Source of the DNA: Phytophthora hibernalis | Taxonomy: Eukaryota; Oomycota; Peronosporomycetes; Peronosporales; Peronosporaceae | NCBI GenBank assembly: GCA_012656075.1 | Contig: JAAKBF010000218.1 | Span: 62,001-126,000, forward strand | DNA: 64,000 bases | Direction of reading: 5' to 3' | Shown: in pieces, positions 23,031 to 32,379 of the stretch | Layout of the letters: each line of letters starts with the position of its first letter | How positions within the stretch are numbered: position 1 is the stretch's first letter | Translations under genes and position numbers: made by a program | Notes under the pieces: model-generated | Database searches by the model: none | Seen by the model: the letters and a program-made list of their open reading frames with translations, nothing else | Told to the model about the DNA's origin: nothing

Positions 23031-23935
23031 AGCCGCCTTCGTGGCTGGCTGTGCTGTCCTAGGCCTCCGCCGTCGGTCACCTCCTCCGCGTCTCGTGCTC
23101 TGCTCGCTCTGGCTGTCTACGACCGGACGGCCAAATGCGGAAAGCACTAAGTACGATTGGAGGGAGAAGAAGAGAGGGACTGTCTGTCACGCGCGGGTAG
23201 GGCGGCGAGTGAGTATCTGATACTGTACTGCCGGACTCCAGTGCGGAAACTTCACTTGTCGCTGCAGTCGCGCTTTGCCTGGGGCTCTCCTACTTTTACA
23301 AGCGAAGAATGACCCAGTTGGCGCGGGGAAGAGGGGATGTGCACCAGAGGCCCGACATCTTGGAGTTTGTATGACGCGTATGTTCAGCCAATCACCACAC
23401 GCAATTTGTAACAATTGTGCACTGTACCACGTTGAAGCGCTTCAGTCTCACACGGTATTGTACGTGCTCCGCTTGGACAGTCCACTTAGATAGACTCTTC
23501 GCCACTTTTGATTCACAGTGCACTTATGGACAACTACGTAGTAAGTTGTGATGCATAATTGCCGTCATGTCGTGAACGAGATCGGTTGCTGCTGCTGCTG
23601 GCGTTCGGTTTGGTGGTCGCCATCGCGTCCCTTCATGTGCATTGGCGCCACTGATAACGTTGCCGCATTGCTGCTTGGTCCAGCTCAGCACAACGAGAGC
23701 TCCGTAACCATGGAAGAACGACATCATTTATCGTGGGGCGGACGGCTCGGCACTTGTTCCTTCCTGGTCCGGACATTGGCACTGAAACTGCGAACGTTAA
23801 CCACCTCCCCAAGTGACGGACGGCCCTTTGCCCCTGAGCCATGGAGGTGAGCTCGTCTTCTGGCTGACGTTATTCCGGCCAGTTGATAAAACGCTGGAGC
23901 ACCCAAGAGCCGATCACCGTCGGCGCCCGAGAAAT
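23031..23935. other. Divergent intergenic region
   Basis: About 900 bp between the starts of the PDZ gene (minus) and the receptor-like pseudokinase gene (plus). It must hold both promoters. I see no credible gene or repeat in it. Confidence 0.4.
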
Positions 23936-25972
23936 ATGAAGCATCTACTGTCGCTGCTATTGCTACTGGTGGTGCTGGTGCAGGCATCGCGGGCCGAGAA
24001 TTTCGCCGACTTAAGCATATCTACGCGGATGGCACATCTTATAAGTGCCGGCATCGAATCCCCAAAGCTCAAGCAATACGACGCTGCCGGTCGAGGTGCA
24101 GTATGTGCTGTTTGAAAAGTCTCTCACGTGGAGAGACCTGGGAGGAACGCTGCAACGACTGGTGCTCTGGGATAAGGGATACGTCGTCACGAGCAACAAC
24201 ATCACGCGCGAATTACGAGTACGCTGTGGCATGAACATGGACGACGTGGTGGTGACTCGAGATGAGTTCGAGAAACTACACAATTGTCCGTCGACTTTGT
24301 GCACAGATCCAGTAAGCTTGAAAAGCGTGCGGCGCGGGACAATTTGTGCCGACAGTCAGATCAAAGAGATGGCCAAATGTGCTGTATTGGTGTCTACAAG
24401 CGAGGAGAGTGCGACATCAGTAAACGTTGAAACAAGCTTGTTGTGGGCCGAAGAGGAAACAACACTGACGTTCCGATGCCAACTGTTCGACGCCATTCAT
24501 TCCAGTCCTTTGCCATCACACTGCAGACTCCTACTAGCGGTGGGGACTGTCCGGACCAACCTGCTCTCGTCATTCCTTGCACGGTTGTAGATTCTTCAGC
24601 AAACAGCAGCGAATGGTGTAGGCCTCGCAGATCTGGCGTGGTGGAAAATCTGCTTCAAGATCTAGTTGACTTCCGTCAAGAACCGGACGCAAGTGACACA
24701 GGGACGTCTGGGATGTTGGTCGCGATCTGGGTGGTGGCATCCGTGCTCGTTGTTGTGCTTTGTATGATCGGATTCATGGGCTTCCGCCACTTGTTTCATC
24801 GCCGAAGTCACCGAAATCCCGAAATGGACCTCATCGAAAAAGCGACACTGGAGCATTATGCTCTTACACATGAAGGAATCATCTTCGTCGGAACAAATAA
24901 CAGCAACGACGCTACAGGCTCGATGTCATCCGAGTTGACCGATCTTGAGGCCGAGCTGGAGGCAGAAGTTCGCAGAGGATTCTCGGGTACGTCTGGGCCT
25001 TCAGAAGTCGATTACTCGGACGCTCTCGGTGCATCGGAAGTGCTGCTGCTTTTCCAGAATGACCCCGTTGTACTTGCACTGCGCGTCCCCATCATTGATG
25101 TCAATGGCGACAAGATGATCGCCCATGGTCGAGGAAAATCTCCGACTGAGGTGCTTGTTGGAACCCTTGGACCTCGTGAAGTCATTCTCAAGCGGTTGCG
25201 TGCACCACGACGAAATGAAACCCGCGCTGTCGAGCGTCTTGCACGAGAAATTCGCTTGGCTGCCACGTTGGAGCACCCCAACCTCGTGACACTGGTGGGT
25301 ATTGCCTGGAACTCATTCCAGAATCTCGTGGCAATCTGGGAGTATCACCGTAGCGGTGACTTGCGACGGGCACTGAGAAGCGGTAGGAAAGCGCAACACT
25401 GGACGTGGACGCAGCAGAAGCTTCAGATCGCCATGGGTGTGCTGCGAGGCTTATCATTTCTCCACGCGCACTCACCTCCATTTATCCACGGTGCCATTGA
25501 GCCGCGTCATATCCTGCTGGATTCCGCTACTGGAGAACCAGCACTCTGCGGGCTTGGTGCCTGTGCTGTCAGGACTTCTTCTAACGTTATCAGGACCGAA
25601 GACAAACCAAGTAAAACTGACGAAAACAGCATCTGGAGTAGCCCCGAGGTGCTGTCGGAACGCAGGTTCTCAGAGAAATCGGATGTATACTCGTTTGGCG
25701 TGGTGCTGGTGGCGCTAGACACGGGAAAATTGCTGATCGATATTTCACGAAATGAATTGCTGGAACTGCTAACACCAGTGTGTCCCAAATTCATCCACAA
25801 AATTGCATCAGACTGTCTCCAAGACAACCCTGATGCACGCCCGACGTCACGAGAGCTGCTGCACCGTCTTGAAACAATCTCTGGAGTAAGTAGCCCATGG
25901 CCTTCGTGTGAATACCCAACACACACCAAAACCCTCGACGATCGAATCGTTCGATCATTGTTCTGCTTGTAG
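23936..25972 (+). CDS. Receptor-like TKL pseudokinase (signal peptide, ectodomain, one TM, kinase-like domain)
   Basis: The first residues MKHLLSLLLLLVVLVQASRA form a clear signal peptide. An ectodomain of about 230 residues with several Cys follows. A single membrane helix (MLVAIWVVASVLVVVLCMIG, about 24714-24775) is followed by basic residues (HRRSHR), as expected for type I topology. The cytosolic part is a kinase fold of the TKL group: the beta-3 Lys is present (REVILKRL) and subdomain IX is intact (SDVYSFGVVLVAL). The catalytic loop, however, reads FIHGAIEPRHILLD instead of HRDLKxxN, and the DFG site reads LCGLGAC, so the catalytic and metal-binding Asp residues are both lost. Net shifts occur near 24070 and 24460, in the ectodomain only. 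GTAAGT at about 25887 could be a splice donor, giving a different last exon from the one listed. Confidence 0.78.
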
Positions 25973-26077
25973 CAAATGATCATATTGAAAGAGAACAAAA
26001 AACATGACTTGCAAAATACTGTATGGTCGGGCCTACCTTCATCTATGTCATTGACTTTACCTCTCAAAGGAGATCCT

Positions 26078-27516
26078 CTACAAGTCTGAGAAGAATTGTT
26101 CGTTGGCCGTAGGGAACACCTGACGACCTCCAGGTGCGCCGCCCATGTCCGAGCCGTCACTGTCGCTGTCGCTATCTGCGTCCTGCATCTCAGTATCAAA
26201 AGACAAACCTGCCGGAGCCTTCTCCTCATTATCATCCGCGGTGTCATCATCCTCCTCGTCGTCCTCTTCGAAGAGGTAACCGACATCCCAGAAATGCACC
26301 TTGTTGGTGTGCGAAACGCTGCCGATAATCTTCTTGTCGTGCGAAAACTTGAGGTTTTCCACTGGAAACTCTTCGTGGTCTCCGATCAACCCCAGCAGCT
26401 TGTTAGGGTGCAACTGAACTACACTGTGTAGCAAAAGAGAGTGCAAGACGCGTCAACGATCGTATCTCGACATCTACAATCTTTCACTAGACAATCGTAC
26501 CGAACAATGCCGTCACTCGATCCCGTAAGGACGGTGTCTTCGTCCACTTTCAGGAGGGCCTCGACAGAGTCCGGGTGGCCCGGAAACGGTCTGACATATC
26601 TCCCCAGGTGCCCCAGCTGAAAATCACAAGCACTCCGTCCTGCGAACCGCACACAATCTTTCGTCCATTTTTGATCACCGCCACCGAGAGCAGCTCGTCA
26701 TCCAGCTCGTCACTTTTGCCAGCCAGCACGTTCTTACGCAGGTCATACGCAGACAAACGTCCATCGCCACTCGTAGCCAGCAGGTGATCTTGCGCCGGGT
26801 TGGTCGCGAAGCCAGAAATGTAGTCCTGCAATTAACAACCTCTGTCAAAAAGCCGGCAAGAGGTGAATGGCAAGCAGCAATTCAAAATCGTACCGTGTGC
26901 TCCTTAAACTCGACCAGACACCGGTGCTGCCGTGTGTCCCAGATCTTGATGCAACCTTGGTCGTCACCACTGGCAAACACGTTCGCCGACAGTTCATGCA
27001 GACGGTTAACCGGGTTCCTACAGAAACACAAGACAAAATACCATCAGTCTTCCTCCCAGTCTCTATTCAGACATCGTCCACGTACTCGTGCGCTCGCATC
27101 TCCGCCCACGTCGGGTTTCCGAGAGTATCGAACGCGCGAATCGACTTGTCCGCTGACGCAGTGTACAGCGCTGCAAACACGATGAAAGGCCATCGTCAGC
27201 GACTGTACGAGCGCACCCCATGCCAAAAATTCGACGTACTCTGTCCATCCGGAGCGAAGAGCAGCGCCCGCACGGCATCCTGGTGGTGTTTGAGCTCCAG
27301 CACCTTCGTGTTAGCCTCCTCCGAGTACTTGTAGCTGTCAACAACGCGTGAGCAGAGCTTTGCACAGTCCAATTCCAGTTCGTTATCCGCTTACACTTGC
27401 ACGACGCCGTCGATGCAGCCTACGGCCACCATGTCCGTCATGGGGTGGAAGTCGATGTCGAACACGTGGCTGTCGCAGTAGATTTCATCGGGCGTGTGGT
27501 CGTCCAGGTCCCCCAT
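26078..27516 (-). CDS. WDR55: WDR55/Jip5-like WD40-repeat protein
   Basis: WDR55 and yeast Jip5 are nucleolar WD40 proteins needed for rRNA processing and 60S subunit formation. Six exons with five 60-77-bp introns splice in phase: 27395-27516, 27240-27334, 27086-27170, 26894-27017, 26501-26825 and 26078-26423. Repaired length is 365 residues. Blades are visible as DIDFHPMTDMVAVGCIDGVV, ALYTASADKSIRAFDTLG, VFASGDDQGCIKIWDTR, LLATSGDGRLSAYDLRK and IIGSVSHTNKVHFWDVGYLF. A highly acidic tail (EEDDEEDDDTADDNEE) is typical of the family. One net -1 shift lies near 26580 (SDRF to PGHPDSVEALLKVDED), in a CCGGG run. Confidence 0.88.
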
Positions 27517-27761
27517 TGCGTCGCACTGTAGCTGCTGGTGTGCTTCGCTTGAGACGTGCGTAGCCAATTTGACTGGCTCAAACGTTTTTCACTTTATTGT
27601 GGGAAAAATTGCAACAACGAACCAATTGGAGACAAGAAAAAGTAGGGTAAACCGCAAAATCGCGTTAAATATGAACATGAGGTGGTGGTGCTGCTAAGCA
27701 GCGTCTAGATAGGAGCTAGCTACGTCTTGGTCCAAGAGGCAACTCGTCAGTTGTGCGTTGT

Positions 27762-29299
27762 TTATAGGTAGTCGGAGAAGACCAGGTGCTCGTCGATGTG
27801 GGATACGACGGGGTTCCTCTGGGTCACCAGCTCGCGCGAAATGCTCGCGAACTTGGCCTTGATGCGCTGCTTGGGCACGTCAAAGCGCTTCCTGTTGCGC
27901 GCGATCTTGGCGCGGTTCACTTCCACGATGATGTTCTGTGGAAGCCTGGGCAGGGCAGAGGCAGCCGGCGACGACACCTCAGCCTCACCTAACATGTTGC
28001 TTTGGTTGCTGTCAGGAATCACCATGTTGCCCGAGCGTCCGCTGCGCACCAGCCAGTCCATCTCCGGCGCGGGGATTTTGTGAAGCGCCTTTCGACCAGA
28101 GGCCTTCTCCATGAACGTGTCCATGAGCACAGCCACGTTCACGCGAAACTCGCGCAGCAGCAGCTCCGGCGCAGGCACGTACTTGGACCGGTTGTCGCGC
28201 TTCAGGTTCAGTGGCCACCCTTACCGAGTACCTTGACCAACTTGTCCAGCTGCGCCATACCAGCATCACCCAGGTCGACGCGATTGCGGCGGTGGCGGCG
28301 CTGCTGACGCTCCTTGGCGCTAAGCTTCACCGCCCCGACGTACTCCTCATCGAAAAAGTCGAGCACGGAGCTGGTCGCCTGCTTGGATTTCCCTACCGTT
28401 AGAGACTCGACGATGGCAGCCTTCTGCTTAGTGCAGGGGCGCAAATAGCGCACCAACTCGGCACGCAGCTCCCGCTCAAACTGCAACTGACCGGGTGGGA
28501 TGTCACCGGTCGCGCGGCGCTTCAAGATAGCCGACACGGGGCCAGCATTCCCCACGACACTGGCAATAACACTGAACTTGCTGGACGCGAGTTTGCGGTC
28601 CCGCACCGCCGTGCAGCGCACGCTCTCGAGCACGATCTTATCCCCGAACACACTGGCAAGCGACGTGTCCCAGAGCAGCCGCTGCAGCCTCGTGAGCTTG
28701 TACCTGTCCAGGATGGCGCGTGCGTGGAAGAACCAGTAGTCCCTCGAGGGCGAGCCTACATTCCGGGCCTCCTCGAGGGCACTGGGCGACCGACTGCCGT
28801 CGTTCTTCTGAGCCTGCCACGCGTAGAAGCTGCGCCACTTGTCGGACGAGAAGTCGAAGCTCTGCGCGAAGTTGGACACGGAGCGAAACGCGTAGCCGCT
28901 GATGGACACGCGGCCGGCGTAGAAGAGCTTCACCAGGTCGGAGCTGGACGCCTTGCCCGAGTAGATCCACAGGAAGTCGTCCATGGAGATGGTCACCTCG
29001 CACGTGGGGCGCACGTCGCTGTCTCTCGCGTTCTTGCGCGTTTTCACGCGTCGCTCGTCGCTGATCTCCACGGCGTACGTGGTCTTAGGCTCGACGCCGT
29101 CCGCGTCCCGGAACCTGAAAAGGATCGTGCCGCCGAAGCTCGAGCTGGGCTTGACGCTGAACTTGAGGAACTCCATGACCTCGTCGATCTCTCGCTCCTT
29201 CTGCGGCGGAACTGATGCTGGTGCGGGGTCTGCTGCTGCCGCCGCCGCCACACGCGCCGCTCCGTCCACGACGCAGTCCTGATCATTGATTACCGCCAT
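27762..29299 (-). CDS. SCP2-type sterol/lipid-binding domain protein
   Basis: Repaired length about 512 residues. Residues 35-150 fit the SCP2 fold: ILFRFRDADGVEPKTTYAVE and the hallmark strand-turn TCEVTISMDDFLWIYSGKAS, then LVKLFYAGRVSISGYAFRSV. SCP2 domains bind sterols or acyl chains in a hydrophobic tunnel. The C-terminal two thirds (YWFFHARAILDRYKLTRLQR and KIPAPEMDWLVRSGRSGNMV among others) is basic and not recognised. No signal peptide or peroxisomal tripeptide is seen (it ends FSDYL). One net -1 shift lies near 28215, in a GGG run: KVLGKG continues as WPLNLKRDNRSKYVPAPEL. The start at 29299 is the first Met in frame. Confidence 0.6.
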
Positions 29300-29857
29300 T
29301 ATCGAGGTCGAGAGCTAAACCAACAATGGCATTGCCCACCGTACGTTTTCCCCGAGGTTTTTCGGCTCGTCTTCGCACATAAGCGCTGGCTGATTGGCCG
29401 GTGGATGTCACAAGGTTTTATGTGCTACACACCAAATGCGCCAGGTCCTGGGCAGCTGGAAGTTCCGCTGGAGCGCAACTTGCACGCAAGAAGCGAACAC
29501 CTTGGGCTGCGACTCCTATTTTAGCCCGATCAGCTGTTGCCACTCGGCTATTACGGGGTGCCTCAGATCAGGAGCGAAGCTTCCTTTGCATGCTAACCCT
29601 TTTAAAAAGCGAAATCCGAAGTCCTATATCGACACAGACGCGTCATGACTGGTACGCTGTACCGTATAAAACGTCCGAAATCAACATTACGTGTCACACA
29701 CGACTCTACCAGCTTCAACATCCACATCCGTTTTTCAAGGAGCATGGATACCTGCTGCGTGTGACTCGCGCAGTTGTATCCATATATGGCCCCATAATTT
29801 TCGCTTGCCATGAACAATAACCCCCAGTTCGCAATTTGAAACCTACCAACTGCTGCA
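29300..29857. other. Divergent intergenic region
   Basis: 558 bp between the SCP2-domain gene and the first membrane paralogue, expected to contain both promoters. Short frames here are not supported as genes. Confidence 0.4.
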
Positions 29858-30730
29858 ATGAAGAGTCCAGCAGGCGACCAGAAACAGCGCTGCGATGTCA
29901 TCTACCACCGCTATCCCAGCAAGGACTTTGACTCTGCAGAGAAAGCCAAGCCAGTGGCAGTTGCAATTGATACGAGGGATGAAGAAGAGACCAGCGATGT
30001 TCAACCAAACAGCAGCGCGTCACCACTGCCGCCGTCTCCGTCTGGTCGCTGGTTGTCGCTCTGCGCTCAACCAGGTCGCTTGCTGGTGTTCCACACGCTC
30101 AACGCGTTGTTGGGCATCGGAGGCGCAATTCTCGTGCTGGTGCTCGTGCCACTGAGTGTGGCGTTGACTCCGCTGTTGGGCGTGGGAGTCGTGCTCTTCC
30201 AGCTCTTGGCGGGTATCGTGGAGGTGCTGGCGAAGGTGGACGTCCAGCTCGCAAACATGGCGACGAGACAGGAACCAAAGCTGTGCAAAGCCTTTGGAAT
30301 TCTGGGCGGACTGTCGACTAACAACGGCTGCACTGGTTGGTGGCAGAGGCTTTTGTTCGTGTCGCCCAAGATGCTGCTGGTGATGGTCTATTTCGCCACG
30401 ATTAAGCTCGTTATTGGCACGCTGAGCCTCACTGCTGTTACGTGGGGACTTGTTCTCCCTATCGAAGCGGTGTGTAGTGGCGGTCACGCGGACACAGTCG
30501 GGTGGGTCAACTATCAGGATCACCCCGGAGCGTACGTTGCTGTCGTTCTGGGAGGCTGGGCTCTCGGCATGACCTGCTTTGTGATTGTCTGGAAGCCATC
30601 AGTCGCGCTGACGACCTGGGCGTGTGCTGAACGGGAAAATGATAGCGCAGTTCGTGAAACATACGATGCTGCAGCCGATCTTGAGGCTATCATCCGCACT
30701 CCTACGCCTCAGGCAAAGACAATTGTGTAG
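29858..30730 (+). CDS. Membrane protein of the FHxxNA family, intact copy
   Basis: 290 residues in one uninterrupted frame. A 60-residue hydrophilic N-terminus leads to LLVFHTLNALLGIGGAILVL, two hydrophobic helices (LVPLSVALTPLLGVGVVLFQ), a KVDVQLANMATRQEPKLC loop, and three more hydrophobic stretches (MLLVMVYFATIKLVIGTLSL, AYVAVVLGGWALGMTCFVIV among them). About five membrane segments are predicted. The C-terminal tail is cytosol-like and acidic. A paralogue follows 183 bp downstream and a decayed copy lies at 10880-11663. The family is not one I can name and its function is unknown. Confidence 0.8.
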   Translation: MKSPAGDQKQRCDVIYHRYPSKDFDSAEKAKPVAVAIDTRDEEETSDVQPNSSASPLPPSPSGRWLSLCAQPGRLLVFHTLNALLGIGGAILVLVLVPLSVALTPLLGVGVVLFQLLAGIVEVLAKVDVQLANMATRQEPKLCKAFGILGGLSTNNGCTGWWQRLLFVSPKMLLVMVYFATIKLVIGTLSLTAVTWGLVLPIEAVCSGGHADTVGWVNYQDHPGAYVAVVLGGWALGMTCFVIVWKPSVALTTWACAERENDSAVRETYDAAADLEAIIRTPTPQAKTIV

Positions 30731-30913
30731 GCGCTTTGAAGTCAGTTGTATCCGTTTGCAATGCTATTCACATGAATGTCCACTCGACGTCTTCACCCAT
30801 CGAGTGGAAGCGGATGTGGATACATCGCTTCTACTCCGTCTTATTGTTCTAACCCCTCCCAGTGTTCACCGTCTTCTCACTTTTGAAACGTGTCTTCTGT
30901 GGATTCAGTGGGG

Positions 30914-31593
30914 ATGCAAGCACAAGAAGACATTCCAGTGACCTCCCAAATCAACTACGATGAAGTGGAACCAGATACGGCTCCACGTTCGCGATGTTGC
31001 TGGTGCGGAACCTTTGCCCGAAGACTTTTGGACCTGCTCGAGTTCCACACGTTCAACGCGGGCTTGGGCCTCAGTGGCGGCGTCTTGGTTTGGGTGGGGT
31101 TCCATTGAGTTTTGTGCTTGTTCCTCTCAGTGGACTTGGATTCATGCTGTTACGGTCTATGATGAGAGTTTTGGTACGACTTGCACGGTTGGACGTCAAG
31201 TTGGCAAGCCAGCAGTGTCCGTACGACCTTAAGATGCACGCTTTTCTCGAAGTCCAGGTCAATTTTCAGACAACGAGCTCCTCAAGTTTGACTTCTCAAT
31301 TTCCTACCACACCTCTGCGCTTGCTGTTCTACTTCGCTCTACCAAAGTTTCTGGTCGGTGCACTGAGTGCTGCTGCAGCAGCGTGGACAGTGGAGCAGCC
31401 TTTGCTGGCACTTATAAGTGGTGGATACAATGATGTTCTCGGTGTTACGACTCTCGAGGCCAATCCTGTTCTCTATATATATCTCGTGCTGGGCTGCTCG
31501 GCATTTGGCGTGATCTGTACTATCCTAGTTCCGAAGCTTTCCATACCTCTGACACGTTGGGCGTGCTGCGGGTTTGACGGAAGACGGTGTTGA
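30914..31593 (+). CDS. Membrane protein of the FHxxNA family, second tandem copy
   Basis: About 226 residues if one missing base near 31090 is restored (GLSGGVLV continues as VPLSFVLVPLSGLGFM). It matches the gene just upstream along its length: LLEFHTFNAGLGLSGGV against LLVFHTLNALLGIGGAI, VRLARLDVKLASQQ against EVLAKVDVQLANMA, PKFLVGALSAAAAAWTVEQP against KLVIGTLSLTAVTWGLVLP, and VLYIYLVLGCSAFGVIC against the last membrane segment. The acidic C-terminal tail of the first copy is missing. Tandem position and shared order point to local duplication. Confidence 0.68.
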
Positions 31594-31804
31594 AGTGGAT
31601 ATGAGCGCGGCAACATCCTACCATGGGGAGGCACGGCAATAGCTACTTGTTCATTACGAGGGCGCGAACACTCGTTCCAGACACAATTTCGTGCTAACGA
31701 CTAAATCAATATAGAAATCGAGAACAAGTCAACGAATTTCGTGAACTACTTTAATGTAGAAGATCCTAGATGGGCCGAGCTATCTTATGTGATGCGCCTG
31801 CAAG

Positions 31805-31835
31805 TACGAAAACTATGGTTATTATAGTTTTCGTA
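31805..31835. repeat. Perfect 12-bp inverted repeat (hairpin)
   Basis: TACGAAAACTAT at 31805-31816 pairs exactly with ATAGTTTTCGTA at 31824-31835 around a 7-base loop. It lies about 210 bp after the stop of the second membrane paralogue; a 3'-end role is possible but unproven. Confidence 0.6.
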
Positions 31836-32171
31836 TTTTCTTCCACAACAACCAATGTTTTGTAGTACATGTAGCTCGCATGCAATTCAAAGTTAATCTT
31901 CGTGTTCACGCTAACTACCGGTGCGTGGATAACATCCAGTGTGTTTATCCTTCGCAGTCGTTAATCCGAGTTTCATTTGTAAATCTCGACAAGTAACGTG
32001 GTTGTTGTCCGGCGGCTGCATGCTTGGTTTTGGTGAAAAGCGAAAATGGCAGACTTGTTGCCACGGAGTCTGGAGTAGGTACTCATCAATAATTTGATGC
32101 AAAATGAACGATGTAGGTCTGCCCTCCCGATGAGTGCTTGACTAATACACGTATCTACTCTCTCCTACATG

Positions 32172-32328
32172 TAGTGTCAAAACCTTCATTTTTGGAAGCA
32201 CCCGCTCAAGTCAATTCTCAAGATATTAATACCCTCGCAACTAAAGGATCGCAGTGGATAAGTCAACGTCAGGATGCGGCCAAGTTTGCTGAAGTACACT
32301 ATGCAACGAGGACGAAAACCCTTGGTGA
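32172..32328 (+). other. Exon-like fragment, unknown
   Basis: Bounded by an AG (after ctacatgt) and a GTGAGT, this stretch reads as VSKPSFLEAPAQVNSQDINT followed by a hydrophilic segment with WISQRQDAAKFAEVHYATRT. The composition is protein-like, yet no partner exon is apparent on either side before the minus-strand TOG gene. It may be a relic of a lost gene. Confidence 0.25.
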
Positions 32329-32379
32329 GTAAATTAATGCATAACAGTTGTCTCTCAATTTGCTTTTACACCACGTTTC

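Larger units (their letters stand above)
31594..32379. other. Intergenic region with a hairpin and a possible orphan exon
   Basis: 786 bp. It holds a perfect 12-bp stem at 31805-31835 and an exon-like open stretch at about 32170-32328, both listed separately. Nothing else is supported. Confidence 0.4.
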
